Assembly: GCA_001939945.1 (NCBI GenBank)
Contig: MOEB01000003.1
Coordinates: 62,001-126,000 of the forward strand
Direction: 5' to 3'
Source of the DNA: Aerophototrophica crusticola
Lineage (GTDB): Bacteria; Pseudomonadota; Alphaproteobacteria; Azospirillales; Azospirillaceae
Length of the DNA stretch: 64,000 bases
Shown: in pieces, positions 48,439 to 57,909 of the stretch
Numbering within the stretch: the stretch's first letter is position 1
How the letters are laid out: each line of letters starts with the position of its first letter
Program-made: the position numbers and the translations under genes
The notes under the pieces: model-generated
The model's input: the letters and a program-made list of their open reading frames with translations, nothing else
The model's database searches: none
What the model was told of the DNA's origin: nothing

Positions 48439-49566
48439 GTGACACAGGGTCCTTTGGCGGGCTTGCGGGTGGTGGAGTTCGCCGGGATCGGGCCGGCGCC
48501 CTTCTGTGGCATGCTGCTGTCCGACCTGGGCGCCGACGTGGTGCGCATCGACCGGGCAGAGGCCTGGGCCGGGCAGGCGCAAGCCGTGATCGAGCGGGGG
48601 CGGCGGTCGGTGCTGCTGGATTTGAAGCGGCCGGAAGATTTGGACACGGCGCTCAAGCTGCTGGACCGGGCGGACGCGCTCATCGAGGGATACCGGCCCG
48701 GGGTGATGGAGCGGCTGGGGCTGGGGCCGGAGGTGGTGCTGGGCCGGAACCCCCGGCTGGTCTATGGCCGCATGACGGGATGGGGCCAGACGGGGCCGCT
48801 GGCGTCAGCGGCGGGGCACGACATCAACTACCTGGCCCTGTCCGGGGCGCTGCACGCCATCGGGCCGGCGGAAAGGCCGGTGCCGCCCCTGAACCTGGTG
48901 GGGGACTTCGGCGGCGGGTCGCTGTACCTGGCCTTCGGCCTGCTGGCCGGCATCCTGCACGCCCGCGCCACGGGGCAGGGGCAAGTGGTGGACTGCGCGG
49001 TGACGGACGGGGCGGCGTCGCTGATGGGCCTGTTCTATGGCATGCGGGCTGCCGGGCTGTGGCAGGACAGGCGGGAAGCCAACCTGCTGGACGGCGGGGC
49101 GCATTTCTATGGCACCTACCGGTGCGCCGACGGGAACTGGGTCTGCGTCGGGCCGCTGGAGCCGCAGTTCTATGGGCTGCTGCTGGAGAAGATGGGCATC
49201 GACGACCCGCAGTTCGCCAAGCAGATGAACCCGGCCCACTGGCCCGCCCTGCGCGCCAAGCTGGCGGAGCGGTTCGCCACCAGGACGCGGGAGGAATGGT
49301 GCGCCCTGCTGGAGGGGACGGACGCCTGCTTCGCCCCGGTCCTGTCCATGGGGGAGGCGCCGGGCCACCCGCACAACCAAGCGCGCGGCACCTTCACGGA
49401 GGTGGCGGGGGTGGTCCAGCCGGCACCGGCCCCCCGCTTTTCCGCCACCCCCGGGGCCATACGACGCCCGGCGCCCGCGCCCGGGGAGCATACGGCGGAG
49501 GTCCTGGCCGACTGGGGGCTGGCGGACCGCGAGCCGGCCGCCCCGCCGGACGGCACGGGTAAGTAG
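48439..49566 (+). CDS. CaiB/BaiF family CoA-transferase, alpha-methylacyl-CoA racemase-like
   Basis: 375-residue class III CoA-transferase-fold enzyme. The start is GTG at 48439, after GGGGAGGG, giving the standard N-terminus [35 protein letters not shown]. The catalytic Asp is in [18 protein letters not shown], a pattern specific to alpha-methylacyl-CoA racemases (Amacr), and [34 protein letters not shown] follows. It would epimerise 2-methylacyl-CoA thioesters so that branched acids can enter beta-oxidation. The propionyl-CoA released from branched acids would feed the neighbouring carboxylase operon, a plausible link. Confidence 0.88.
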   Translation: MTQGPLAGLRVVEFAGIGPAPFCGMLLSDLGADVVRIDRAEAWAGQAQAVIERGRRSVLLDLKRPEDLDTALKLLDRADALIEGYRPGVMERLGLGPEVVLGRNPRLVYGRMTGWGQTGPLASAAGHDINYLALSGALHAIGPAERPVPPLNLVGDFGGGSLYLAFGLLAGILHARATGQGQVVDCAVTDGAASLMGLFYGMRAAGLWQDRREANLLDGGAHFYGTYRCADGNWVCVGPLEPQFYGLLLEKMGIDDPQFAKQMNPAHWPALRAKLAERFATRTREEWCALLEGTDACFAPVLSMGEAPGHPHNQARGTFTEVAGVVQPAPAPRFSATPGAIRRPAPAPGEHTAEVLADWGLADREPAAPPDGTGK

Positions 49567-49682
49567 GACAAACAAACGCCAGCGGCAGAAGTGCGGAACC
49601 ACCGCAACTCTGCCGATGTTGCCCCTGACCTGCCGCGGATGTCCGGATGCCGCGGCCTGCCACAGGCCAGGAGGATGAACAA

Positions 49683-50369
49683 ATGGCAGCAGTCCCCGTG
49701 GATACCCTTCTGCTTGACAGGAACACCCTGTCGCGGGAGTGCCTGAAGCAGTTGCTGCCCCCGGCCCGCTTCGTCGTGGCGGCGGAAGCGTCGAGCGTGG
49801 ATGAGGCGGAGAGCTTCCTGAGGGAGCGCCGCGGCTTCGGGTTGGTTCTGCTGGACCTGCGGGCTACGGAAGACCTGGCGGCCGCGGCGCGGCGGCTCCG
49901 GGAGGTGTCCCCCGGCACCAAGGTGGTGCTGCTGGCGGACGGGATGGACAGCCTACGCCTGCGGGAGGCCATCGCCGGCGCCCTGGACGGCTATGTCTGC
50001 AAGGACCGCCCCTCGGCTGCGTTGGCGGAGGCGCTCCACCTGGTGATGTTGGGGGAGACGGTCTATCCCTGCTCCCCCGACATGCTGATGTCGATGCTGG
50101 GCGGCCGGGCCGGCCGGCCACCGGGCCGGATAGGCTTGCCCAACGGCCGCGGGCTTTCCCAGCGAGAGACGGAGATCCTGGCGGCCCTGATGCGGGGGGA
50201 GAGCAACAAGCAGATCGCCCGCGAACTCGGCATCACCGAGGCCACGGTCAAGGTCCACCTGAAGGGCCTGCTGCGCAAGATCAAGGCCAGCAACCGTACC
50301 CAGGCGGCCATCTGGGCGCTGGAGAACGGGTTCCGCGAGGATCTGGCCCGGGCCGGCATGGCCGCCTGA
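49683..50369 (+). CDS. LuxR-type (NarL-like) response regulator
   Basis: 228-residue two-domain regulator. The receiver part has LLLDRNTLSRECL in place of the usual double-Asp start, the likely phosphoacceptor in LVLLDLRATED, and Lys in YVCKDRPS; the Thr/Ser switch is Ala (VVLLADGMD), so phosphorylation may be weak or altered. The C-terminal HTH is complete: LSQRETEILAALMRGESNKQIARELGITEATVKVHLKGLLRKI. The start used follows AGGAGG; an upstream in-frame ATG lacks an SD. No kinase is adjacent. Confidence 0.85.
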   Translation: MAAVPVDTLLLDRNTLSRECLKQLLPPARFVVAAEASSVDEAESFLRERRGFGLVLLDLRATEDLAAAARRLREVSPGTKVVLLADGMDSLRLREAIAGALDGYVCKDRPSAALAEALHLVMLGETVYPCSPDMLMSMLGGRAGRPPGRIGLPNGRGLSQRETEILAALMRGESNKQIARELGITEATVKVHLKGLLRKIKASNRTQAAIWALENGFREDLARAGMAA

Positions 50370-50398
50370 GCCAAAGGGCCGACCGCATCCCTGAAGGG

Positions 50399-50423
50399 CC
50401 CCGCCGGCACGCCGCCGGCGGGG
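50399..50423. terminator. Strong hairpin after the LuxR-type gene
   Basis: CCCCGCCGGC (50399-50408) pairs with GCCGGCGGGG (50414-50423) around ACGCC, 30 bases past the stop codon. The ten-pair G+C stem would halt or protect transcripts, but no T-run follows, so a classical intrinsic terminator is not certain. The rest of 50370-50581 holds no other signal that I see. Confidence 0.5.
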
Positions 50424-50581
50424 TAAGTCTTGAGCGGACACCATGCGAAGCCGCCGGTCGGGGAAGGCGGGCAATCCCGGCCCCTTCGCGGCAGAGCCTC
50501 CAGGGGAGGCTGAAGGACCAACACCGCCTTGGGGCCGCCGTCACGCAGAAAAGCGCCCGCCCGGCAGATTTGCGAAACCGG

Positions 50582-50833
50582 TCAGTCCCGCTCCACCGGG
50601 GCCAGCATGCCGTCGATCTCCGGCCAGGACCAGATTTGGCCCTCCGAGAGGTCGGTGATGACGGGGACGAACAGGGTCTGCCGCGTGGCGGCGGCCTCCA
50701 CCCAGTCCAAAGCCTCCTCGAATGTGTCGAAGCGCTCGGTCAGGAAAGGCGGTGGTTCCCCCTTCGGCCAGCGGCGGAAAGGGTCCAGCACGGGTCGGTC
50801 GGTGTAGGTAACGAGGAATCCCCGGGCCCGCAT
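50582..50833 (-). CDS. Small hypothetical protein, 83 aa
   Basis: Short acidic soluble protein of unknown function. AAGGAG lies nine bases before the ATG, strong support for a real gene. The sequence has a Thr/Tyr-rich first strand (FLVTYTDRPVL), a helix (FDTFEEALDWVEAAA) and a beta strand (LFVPVITDLSEG), suggesting a small alpha/beta domain. No catalytic or metal motif is evident. It is divergent from the glycosyltransferase gene, with 108 bases between. Confidence 0.65.
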   Translation of the reverse strand: MRARGFLVTYTDRPVLDPFRRWPKGEPPPFLTERFDTFEEALDWVEAAATRQTLFVPVITDLSEGQIWSWPEIDGMLAPVERD

Positions 50834-50941
50834 GGGCGCATCTCCTTGTTGCGGAGGGTGGCTTCCCGGTAAACAGCCAGGGTGGCGCCAGGGTGCGCGT
50901 CCCTGGGATCACCCCGCCCGGCGGGGGTGGGAGTATCATAC

Positions 50942-52093
50942 ATGGCACGACCTGGACCGATCTGCTTCTTCCTGCACGCGCCCGAGGCCGGCGGGGCGCA
51001 GCGGCGTACCCTGCAGCTCGCGGGCGGGATCGCCGCGCTGGGGCTGGAGGTGGAGCTGCTCGTCGTCGGGGCGGAGGGCCCCTTGGCCGCGGAGGTCCCG
51101 CCCGACGTGCCGCTGGTGGCGTTGGACACGCGGCTTCCGCACCTGCCTTGGGTGCGGGACAAGCGCCGCCGGCGCATGCGTGCCGCCGTGCCGGCCCTGG
51201 CCGACTACCTGCGGGTGCGGAAGCCCCGGGCCTTGGTGGCCGCCGCCAACCATGCCCATTTCCCCGCCCTGGCCGCCCGGGCCCTGGCGGGCACGGGCAC
51301 GCCGCTGGTCCTGCGGATCACCAACGCCCTGCGGGAAGGGCGCTCCGGCCCCGGCAGCCAGGCGAGGCGGGTGGTGGCGGGGTGGAGCTATGGCGGGGCG
51401 GACGCCGTGACCACCGTCGCCCCCAGCCTGGCGGCGGAGGTGGTGGAGCTGGTCCCCGCCCTGGTGGACCGCACCCGGTTCCTGCCTGACCCCATCGTGG
51501 ACGATGACCTGCTGGCCAAGGGCGAGGCCGCGCCCGGGCCGGAATGGCCATCGGCGGGGGAGGGGCCGGTGATCCTGGGCGTGGGCCGGCTGGTGCCGCA
51601 AAAGGACATGGGTACCCTGGTCCGCGCCTTCGCCCACCTGCGGCAGCGGCGGCCGGCCCGGCTGCTGGTCCTGGGGGACGGGCCGGAGCGGGGCATGCTG
51701 GAAGCCCTGGCGCGGGAGCTGGGGGTGGCCGGGGATGTCTTCCTGCCGGGCTTCTGCGCCAACCCGTTCCCCGCCATGCGCCGGGCGGGCGCCTTCGCCC
51801 TGTCCTCCCGCTGGGAGGGGTTGCCGGGGGCGCTGGTGGAAGCCATGGCCCTGGGCTGCCCCGTGGCCAGCACCGACTACCCGGGCGCCCGCTACATGCT
51901 GGAGGACGGGCGGCTGGGGCCCCTTGCCCCGCCGGGCGACCCGGAGGCCCTGGCCGGTGCGCTGGAAAGCCTGCTCGACCATCCGCCGCCGAGGGACCTG
52001 CTACGGGAAGCCGTGGCGCCCTTCACGGTGGCGGCGGCGTCCCGTGCCGCGCTGGAGATGATCGAGGCGGCCGTGGCGCGGCGGGGTGGGTAA
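50942..52093 (+). CDS. Glycosyltransferase, GT4 family
   Basis: 383-residue GT-B fold glycosyltransferase using a nucleotide sugar. N-terminal acceptor domain begins ICFFLHAPEAGGAQRRTLQLAGG, the GGAQR motif being common in GT4. The C-terminal donor domain has GVGRLVPQKDMGTLVRAFAHL, LVLGDGPERGMLEALARELGV, and the EX7E-like segment SSRWEGLPGALVEAMALGCPVASTDYPG. It probably adds a sugar to cell-surface polysaccharide or lipid. The ATG at 50942 gives the normal family N-terminus. A half copy of a family B repeat follows the stop codon. Confidence 0.88.
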   Translation: MARPGPICFFLHAPEAGGAQRRTLQLAGGIAALGLEVELLVVGAEGPLAAEVPPDVPLVALDTRLPHLPWVRDKRRRRMRAAVPALADYLRVRKPRALVAAANHAHFPALAARALAGTGTPLVLRITNALREGRSGPGSQARRVVAGWSYGGADAVTTVAPSLAAEVVELVPALVDRTRFLPDPIVDDDLLAKGEAAPGPEWPSAGEGPVILGVGRLVPQKDMGTLVRAFAHLRQRRPARLLVLGDGPERGMLEALARELGVAGDVFLPGFCANPFPAMRRAGAFALSSRWEGLPGALVEAMALGCPVASTDYPGARYMLEDGRLGPLAPPGDPEALAGALESLLDHPPPRDLLREAVAPFTVAAASRAALEMIEAAVARRGG

Positions 52094-52094
52094 A

Positions 52095-52136
52095 TCCCCC
52101 TCTCCCCACCGGGGGCAGGGGGCAGGATCCCCTCAC
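52095..52136. repeat. Family B single arm
   Basis: CCCCCTCTCCCCACCGGGGG with nearby CCCCTCAC resembles one arm of the paired repeats at 2637 and 30794. It fills the 39-base gap between two convergent genes and overlaps the stop codon of the phosphatidyltransferase gene. Confidence 0.5.
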
Positions 52137-53293
52137 GCCGCGGTGGCGGGGCGGCCCCAGAGTTGGGCGGTGCGGGCCGTGTGCCAGGCCAGGGTAAGGC
52201 CCTGCCAGGCGGCGCAGGCGACCATGCCGGCAGTGCCTTCCCCCACCAGCAGCGCGACGCAGAGGATCACCATGTTGATGTTGCGCCGGGCGATCCAGGT
52301 GCGGACGGCGCCGTCCAGGCTGGTCATGGCGTGCAGGCCGCGGCGGAAACGGGCCTTGGCGATGCCCAGCACGATGCGGTCTGCCACGTAGAAGCCCAGC
52401 AGCCACAGGGCAGCCAGCATGGCCGGGTCCTCCACCGACCGGGCGCCCAGCCCCCAGGCCCAGGCCAGGTACCAGAGGGGCGGGTGGACGATGTCCAGCC
52501 CGTGGTCCATGACGTTGCCGATGGCGCTGTCCGTCAGGGTCAGGCGGGCGACCTTGCCGTCCACGCTGTCAAGGATGGTCATGGCATAAGCCATGAGGAA
52601 GCCGACCAGGAACTCCCCCGCCGCGAAATAGGGCACGCAGGCAAAGGCCAGGACCACCGACACCAGGGTGATCCAGTTCGGGTGCACCCGGAACCGGGCC
52701 GACAGGCGCACCAGCGGCCAGACGATGGGTGGGTAGACCCAGCGGGTCAGGGCATCGGTGCTGCCCTTGTAGTTCTGCCAGAACATCCAGCGCTCCCGCG
52801 CCCGGCGGCTGGCATCATCGGGCACGGTGAACAGCCAGGGCTGCACCTCCCGCCGCAGGTTCTTCACGAACAGGCCCATGCCGTCCAGGTCGAGCTGGGG
52901 TAGGGCGCCCGCCGCCAGCAGCGCGTCCGCCACCTCCAGCACGCTGGCCGCGTCCGGCGGGACGGCGGCGGCATGTTCGGGGCGCAGGCACAGGGCGGCG
53001 GCCCGCTCCGCCCCCTCACCCCCCAGCACGACGCCCGGCTGGCCGCGTGACAGCAGGTGGCCCATCAGCCGGGGGTCGATCACCGCGGACCCGTCCAGCA
53101 CCAGCAGGTCCGGCCCTTGGGCCAACGCCTCCCGCAGGCGGGTGCCCAGGGGTCGGGCGGCGTCACCGTCCTGGACCACCATGGGCGGGCGGGTGGGCAG
53201 GCGGTCGGCCGTGCGCAGCAGGCGCGCCAGCGGGTCCAGCCCGAACAGGGGCAGGGACCGGGCGACCGTGGTCTTATCAATGAACAGGTTCAT
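52133..53293 (-). CDS. CDP-alcohol phosphatidyltransferase with N-terminal unknown domain
   Basis: 386-residue integral membrane enzyme. The C-terminal half (residues ~180-370) has about six membrane helices and the complete catalytic signature DGKVARLTLTDSAIGNVMDHGLD, fitting D-G-x2-A-R-x8-G-x3-D-x3-D. It would join a CDP-linked alcohol to a phosphoalcohol acceptor. The N-terminal ~150 residues are soluble and resemble the layout of CTP-dependent nucleotidyltransferases (as in fused inositol-phosphate cytidylyltransferase/synthase proteins), but no GxGxR motif is visible, so it looks degenerate. The promoter region is shared with the TonB receptor operon and holds the Pho-box array, so phosphate control may extend to it. 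Confidence 0.78.
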   Translation of the reverse strand: MNLFIDKTTVARSLPLFGLDPLARLLRTADRLPTRPPMVVQDGDAARPLGTRLREALAQGPDLLVLDGSAVIDPRLMGHLLSRGQPGVVLGGEGAERAAALCLRPEHAAAVPPDAASVLEVADALLAAGALPQLDLDGMGLFVKNLRREVQPWLFTVPDDASRRARERWMFWQNYKGSTDALTRWVYPPIVWPLVRLSARFRVHPNWITLVSVVLAFACVPYFAAGEFLVGFLMAYAMTILDSVDGKVARLTLTDSAIGNVMDHGLDIVHPPLWYLAWAWGLGARSVEDPAMLAALWLLGFYVADRIVLGIAKARFRRGLHAMTSLDGAVRTWIARRNINMVILCVALLVGEGTAGMVACAAWQGLTLAWHTARTAQLWGRPATAA

Positions 53294-53385
53294 GGCGACA
53301 GCATTGCCGATTCTGCATTCCTGCTCTCAACAAGCCTTAGGACATAGGCCGGGTTTGCCGCCAGTCCCCGTTGGGGTGCCTATGG

Positions 53386-53447
53386 CTGTAATTATTCGGG
53401 CATGAAGGTTTCATCGGCCCGTCACCGTCCCATCATGGGCATGTCAC
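53386..53447 (+). promoter_or_regulatory. Six-unit Pho-box-like array with -10 element
   Basis: Six seven-base units with the exact 11-base period of PhoB sites (consensus CTGTCAT): CTGTAAT (53386), CGGGCAT (53397), GTTTCAT (53408), CCGTCAC (53419), CCATCAT (53430) and ATGTCAC (53441). Each matches five or six of seven positions. A -10-like TATGCT follows at 53457-53462, about ten bases after the last unit, the normal PhoB geometry. The downstream genes encode a TonB receptor and a PhoD-type phosphatase. Confidence 0.65.
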
Positions 53448-53522
53448 CGCTCTCCTTATGCTGCGCCGCAACCGGTCCCGCCCGGGGCCGGACAGCACAA
53501 GAGGTTGGGGAGCTTGGAGAAA

Positions 53523-55796
53523 ATGCGCGTGACGACCCGTTCGGCGAAGACCTTCCGGACCGGGGTGGCCCTGGCCGCCCTGCTGGCCCCGGCTGCCGTC
53601 GCCCAGCCCACCCAGGTGGCCCAGATCGAGGAGATCATCGTCACCGCCCAGAAGCGCGAGCAGCGCGCCGTGGACGTTCCCATCGCCCTGACCGCCGTGT
53701 CGGCCGAGTTCCTGGACAACCTCGGCATCCGCGAGCTGGACGACCTCTCCAACTTCGTCCCCGGCCTGCAGGTGCAGTTGCAGAGCCCGAACAACCCCGG
53801 CTTCGTGATCCGCGGCCTGACCTCCGACACCGGGTCGTCCCAGCAGGAGGCGCGGGTGTCCGTCTTCGTGGACGGCGTCGCCGCCAGCCGCGCCCGGGGT
53901 GCCGTATCGGAGCTGTACGACCTGGACCGGGTGGAGGTGCTGAAGGGGCCGCAGGGCACCCTGTTCGGCCGCGGCGCCCAGATCGGCGCCGTCAGCGTGG
54001 TCACCGCCAAGCCGGTGCTGGGCGAGGTCCAGGTCCGTGGCCGGGTGGCCTTCGGCGACTACAGCCAGCGCACCTATGAGGCGGCGGCCAACGTGCCCGT
54101 GGGCGACAAGGCCGCCTTCCGCATCGCCGGCATCAGCCGCAAGCGTGACGGCTACATCGAGAACCTGGCCGGGGGCGAGGCCCTGAACGGGGTGGGTGTG
54201 CAGGCGCTGCGCGGGTCCGTGCTGGTGGAGCCGACGGAGGACCTGACCCTCACCGCTATCGTGAACGTCCAGGAGGACGACTATACCGGCACCTCTTTCA
54301 AGAACCGGGTCTTCGCCCCCCAGGGCGGCACCACCAGCCCCTTCACCGCCGCCCAGCTGAACCGGGGCGAGGAGCTGGGCGTGAAGCGCGATTTGTTCAA
54401 CGCCACGCTCCAGGGAGAGTACAGGGTCAACGACAGCCTCAGCCTGACCAGCATCACCGGTTACCGGGAGTTCAACAGCTTCGAGGAGTTCGACGCCGAC
54501 GGTAGCCAGGCCTACCTGCTGGAGTTCGCCGAGGACGCCCAGGGCGAGCAGTGGAGCCAGGAGCTGCGGGTGAACTTCGAGCTGGGCGACCGGTTCGAGG
54601 GCTTCGTCGGCGCCAGCTATTTCTATGAGGACAATTTCCAGCGGGTGCCGCTACGCACCAACGAGCGGTCGCTGGCGCTCCAGTCCGTGCCGGCGGTGGG
54701 CGCCCTGGCCGGCCCCATCATCCTGCCGAACGGCACCGTGAACCCGGGCATCCCGGCCCTGCCGATCGCCCCTGGGGTGAACCTGCCGCTGCGCACCCTG
54801 GCCACGGCGGAGTTCACGAACTTCGGTGAGAACACGGCCTATGACGTGTTTGCCGACGGCACCTTCCGCGTCACCGACGCCCTGTCGCTGACCGCCGGCC
54901 TGCGCTACACGCGGGAGGAGCTGAAGAGCGGGTACGTCCAGTCCGTGGACCAGACCCCCAGCCTGTTCGCCAACCTGTTCCCCAACGTCCCCCGCCGTGA
55001 CGCGGAGGAGGAGTTCGACAGCGTCGTCGGCCGCTTCGTGGCCAGCTACCAGGTGACGGACGACGCCCTGGCCTATGCCAGCGTCGCCCGCGGCCGCCGT
55101 CCGGCCGTGGTGCAGGTGACCGGCACCACCCCGCGCCAGATCCTGGAGAACGAGATCGTCTGGAGCTATGAGGTGGGTGGCAAGGGCGTGTTCCTGGACG
55201 GGATGCTCCAGGTGGAGGGTGCCGCCTATTACTACGATTACAGCAACTTCCAGACGGCGGTCGCCATCCCGACCCCGCCCTTCAGCATCACCGACGACGC
55301 GGGCGAGGCGCGGGCACTGGGCTTCGAGGCCAGCGTGGTCGCCCGGCCGATGGACGGGCTGACCCTGTTCGCCAACTACGGCTATGTGGACGCGGAGTTC
55401 AAGGACGAGGACGCGGACGGCCGGCCCCAGGCCCTGGCGGGCAACACGTTCCGCCTGACGCCCAAGCATGTGGCCAGCATCGGGGGCACCGCCACCGTCC
55501 CGCTGGGCGCGGGCAGCATGGAAGGCTTCCTCACCCCCAGCTTCACCTGGAAGAGCCGGGTCTATTTCGAGGACGCCAACCAGCCGGGCATTGAGCAGGG
55601 CGGCTATGGCCTGCTGAACCTGCGGGCCGGCGTGCAGGATGCCGACGGCACCTGGAAGGCAACGATCTTCGTGGAGAACGCGCTGGACCGGGACTACCTG
55701 ATCGATGCCGGGAACACCGGCGCCTCCTTCGGGCTGCCCACCTACATCGCCGGGACGCCGCGCTTCTATGGCGTCGAGCTGAGCTTCACGTTCTGA
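53523..55796 (+). CDS. TonB-dependent outer-membrane receptor
   Basis: 757-residue outer-membrane gated channel. The signal peptide runs to about residue 27 (LLAPAAVAQ), then the TonB box-like IEEIIVTAQKRE, the plug domain (residues ~45-160: DVPIALTAVSAEFLDNLGI, VFVDGVAASRARG, VEVLKGPQGTLFGRGAQIGAVSV) and a 22-strand beta-barrel ending in ELSFTF with a terminal Phe. ATG at 53523 follows GGAG; an earlier TTG is less likely. It precedes a PhoD-type phosphatase gene by 13 bases and sits behind a Pho-box array, so the substrate may be an organic phosphate or phytate-like compound, not a siderophore. Confidence 0.9.
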   Translation: MRVTTRSAKTFRTGVALAALLAPAAVAQPTQVAQIEEIIVTAQKREQRAVDVPIALTAVSAEFLDNLGIRELDDLSNFVPGLQVQLQSPNNPGFVIRGLTSDTGSSQQEARVSVFVDGVAASRARGAVSELYDLDRVEVLKGPQGTLFGRGAQIGAVSVVTAKPVLGEVQVRGRVAFGDYSQRTYEAAANVPVGDKAAFRIAGISRKRDGYIENLAGGEALNGVGVQALRGSVLVEPTEDLTLTAIVNVQEDDYTGTSFKNRVFAPQGGTTSPFTAAQLNRGEELGVKRDLFNATLQGEYRVNDSLSLTSITGYREFNSFEEFDADGSQAYLLEFAEDAQGEQWSQELRVNFELGDRFEGFVGASYFYEDNFQRVPLRTNERSLALQSVPAVGALAGPIILPNGTVNPGIPALPIAPGVNLPLRTLATAEFTNFGENTAYDVFADGTFRVTDALSLTAGLRYTREELKSGYVQSVDQTPSLFANLFPNVPRRDAEEEFDSVVGRFVASYQVTDDALAYASVARGRRPAVVQVTGTTPRQILENEIVWSYEVGGKGVFLDGMLQVEGAAYYYDYSNFQTAVAIPTPPFSITDDAGEARALGFEASVVARPMDGLTLFANYGYVDAEFKDEDADGRPQALAGNTFRLTPKHVASIGGTATVPLGAGSMEGFLTPSFTWKSRVYFEDANQPGIEQGGYGLLNLRAGVQDADGTWKATIFVENALDRDYLIDAGNTGASFGLPTYIAGTPRFYGVELSFTF

Positions 55797-55809
55797 GCGG
55801 GGGCCGACC

Positions 55810-57903
55810 ATGACCGAGCAGACGAACGGGACCGGCACCAGCCGCCGGTCGTTCCTGGAGATGCTGCTGGCGGGCGGGGCGGTCAGCTTCGCCACGGCCG
55901 GCGCTGCCCTGCTGCCCGTGGCCGCCCCGGCCCGGGCGGGGGCGGCCAAGGCGTTCCACTTCCCCCAGGGGCTGGCCTCCGGCGACCCCACGCCCACGGG
56001 CATCGTGCTGTGGACGCGGGTGGAGGCCAAGGGCAGCGCCACACCGCTGGAGGTGCCGCTGACCCTGCAGGTGTCGGAGGGCGAGGATTTCGCCACCGTG
56101 GTGCTAGAGAGGAAGGTGGAGGCCCTGGCGGCCAACGACCACACGGCGCGGGTGGTAGTGTCGGGGCTGAAGCCGGACCGCGTGTACCATTACCGCTTCC
56201 TGGCCCCGGACGGGGCGATGCCGGAGTTCCCGGGCCGCACCCGCACCGCCCCGGCGCCCGACGCCGACCGGCCGGTGCGCCTGGCCTTCGTCTCCTGCCA
56301 GTCCTATGAGGACGGTTTCTATGGCGCCTACCGCACCCTGGTGGCCCAGGACAAGGCGGCGACCCCGGGCGCGCAGGTGGACTTCGTCCTGCACCTGGGC
56401 GACCAGATCTATGAGACGGCGGGCTATGGCAAGGTGCGCACTGTGCCGCCCCTGCCCAGCGGCGGCGGGGAGACCAAGTGGGGCCCGGCGCGCCATGCGT
56501 TGACGCTGGAGGACTTCCGCCACATCTGGCGGACCTACCTGTCCGACCCGGACTACCGGGCGGCGCGGGCGCGGTTCCCCTTCGTCTGCATCTGGGACGA
56601 CCACGAGTTCGTCAACGACTATTGGCAGACCACCATCACTTTCACGCCGGAGGGCAAGTCCGCCCAGACCAGCAAGCTGGCGGCGAACAAGGCCTGGTTC
56701 GAGTTCGTGCCCGCCCTGCTGACCGGCGTCGCCGGGGTGAAGGGGGTGAAGCAGGCGGCGCGGGACTTCAAGCCGGCCAGCGTGGTGGACACGGACGCGC
56801 GCAACGCCCCGGTCGATGACGACAATCTGTTGCAGGAGCCGAACAACCTCGCGGCCCTGGACAGCCTTTGCATCTACCGTAGCTTCCGCTGGGGCCGGCA
56901 CCTGGAGCTGGTGCTGACCGACACGCGGTCCTATCGCAGCGACCACGCGGTGCCGGATGCGCTGGGCATCGCCATCGGCGGGCAGGCCACCTACCTGCTG
57001 CCGCAGCCGCTGGTGCAGCTGATGGACGCCGGCCGCACGGCCAACGGCGGCAACCCACCGGCAACCATCCGCATCGGCGACAAGGACATCCCCAACCCCC
57101 GCAAGGACAGCCCGCCGGGCACCCTGCTGGGCGGGCCGCAGAAGGCCTGGCTGAAGCAGACCCTGGCCGGGTCCGACGCCACCTGGAAGGTGCTGGCCAC
57201 GTCGGTGCCCTTCCTGCCCATGCGGATCGACATGGGCTCCGTCGACCCCGGCAAGCCCACCCTGGTGCTGACCGCCGACGCCTGGGACGGCTTCCCGAAG
57301 GAGCGGCGGGAGCTAATGACTCACCTGCGGGCGCAGAAGGTGGGCAACGTCATCAGCCTGTCCGGCGACCACCACCAGAGCTTCGCCGGGCTGGTGCATG
57401 ACGACTTCGAGGGCAAGGAGCAGGTGCCCGCGGCGGTGGAGTTCAGCGTCACCGGCATCAGCAGCACGCCGGTGTGGCAGGGCTTCGCCCGCGCGGTGAA
57501 GGATGACAGCCCGCTGAAGCCGCTGGTGGTCCAGGACGGCGGCGCCTTCGGCAAACCGGGTCCGGTGGAGGCGCTGAACCTGACCCTGCGCCACGGCACG
57601 AAGGCCGCGGTCACTGCGGCCAAGGCGGGGGACCTGAAGGCGGGCCTGGCCGCGGCCAACCCGGCCCAGAACCCGCACCTGCGCTATGTGGACACCAACT
57701 GCAACGGCTATGGCCTGTTGACGGTGGACGCGCGCGGCGCGGTGGCCGAGCTGGTGGCCACCACCCCCGCCCGCCAGCAGCCGGAGCCGCAGGGCGGCAT
57801 CCTCCGCCGCGCCCGCTTCGCCTTCCAGCCCTGGGGCGCCGGCGGCGTGCCGGTGCTGCCGGAGCCGGAGATGGAAGGGGAGAAGCCGTTCCCGCTGGTG
57901 TAA
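55810..57903 (+). CDS. PhoD-like alkaline phosphatase
   Basis: 697-residue exported phosphatase/phosphodiesterase. The N-terminus TSRRSFLEMLLAGG with a long hydrophobic stretch is a Tat signal, cleavage near PARA at ~residue 40; PhoD enzymes fold with Ca/Fe cofactors before export. Family motifs: GLASGDPTPTGIVLWTRVE, a Cys-containing ALAFVSCQS segment (FVSCQSYEDG), LHLGDQIYE, IWDDHEFVNDYW and SGDHHQSF. Longer than Bacillus PhoD by a C-terminal extension. Co-transcribed with the TonB receptor (13-base gap), so released phosphate or its ester is probably taken up by that route. A 12-pair hairpin follows the stop. Confidence 0.88.
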   Translation: MTEQTNGTGTSRRSFLEMLLAGGAVSFATAGAALLPVAAPARAGAAKAFHFPQGLASGDPTPTGIVLWTRVEAKGSATPLEVPLTLQVSEGEDFATVVLERKVEALAANDHTARVVVSGLKPDRVYHYRFLAPDGAMPEFPGRTRTAPAPDADRPVRLAFVSCQSYEDGFYGAYRTLVAQDKAATPGAQVDFVLHLGDQIYETAGYGKVRTVPPLPSGGGETKWGPARHALTLEDFRHIWRTYLSDPDYRAARARFPFVCIWDDHEFVNDYWQTTITFTPEGKSAQTSKLAANKAWFEFVPALLTGVAGVKGVKQAARDFKPASVVDTDARNAPVDDDNLLQEPNNLAALDSLCIYRSFRWGRHLELVLTDTRSYRSDHAVPDALGIAIGGQATYLLPQPLVQLMDAGRTANGGNPPATIRIGDKDIPNPRKDSPPGTLLGGPQKAWLKQTLAGSDATWKVLATSVPFLPMRIDMGSVDPGKPTLVLTADAWDGFPKERRELMTHLRAQKVGNVISLSGDHHQSFAGLVHDDFEGKEQVPAAVEFSVTGISSTPVWQGFARAVKDDSPLKPLVVQDGGAFGKPGPVEALNLTLRHGTKAAVTAAKAGDLKAGLAAANPAQNPHLRYVDTNCNGYGLLTVDARGAVAELVATTPARQQPEPQGGILRRARFAFQPWGAGGVPVLPEPEMEGEKPFPLV

Positions 57904-57909
57904 GGCCCC

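Noticed and set aside
53505-53522. TTG start for the TonB receptor
   Set aside because: The ATG at 53523 has GGAG at proper distance and gives a normal signal peptide.
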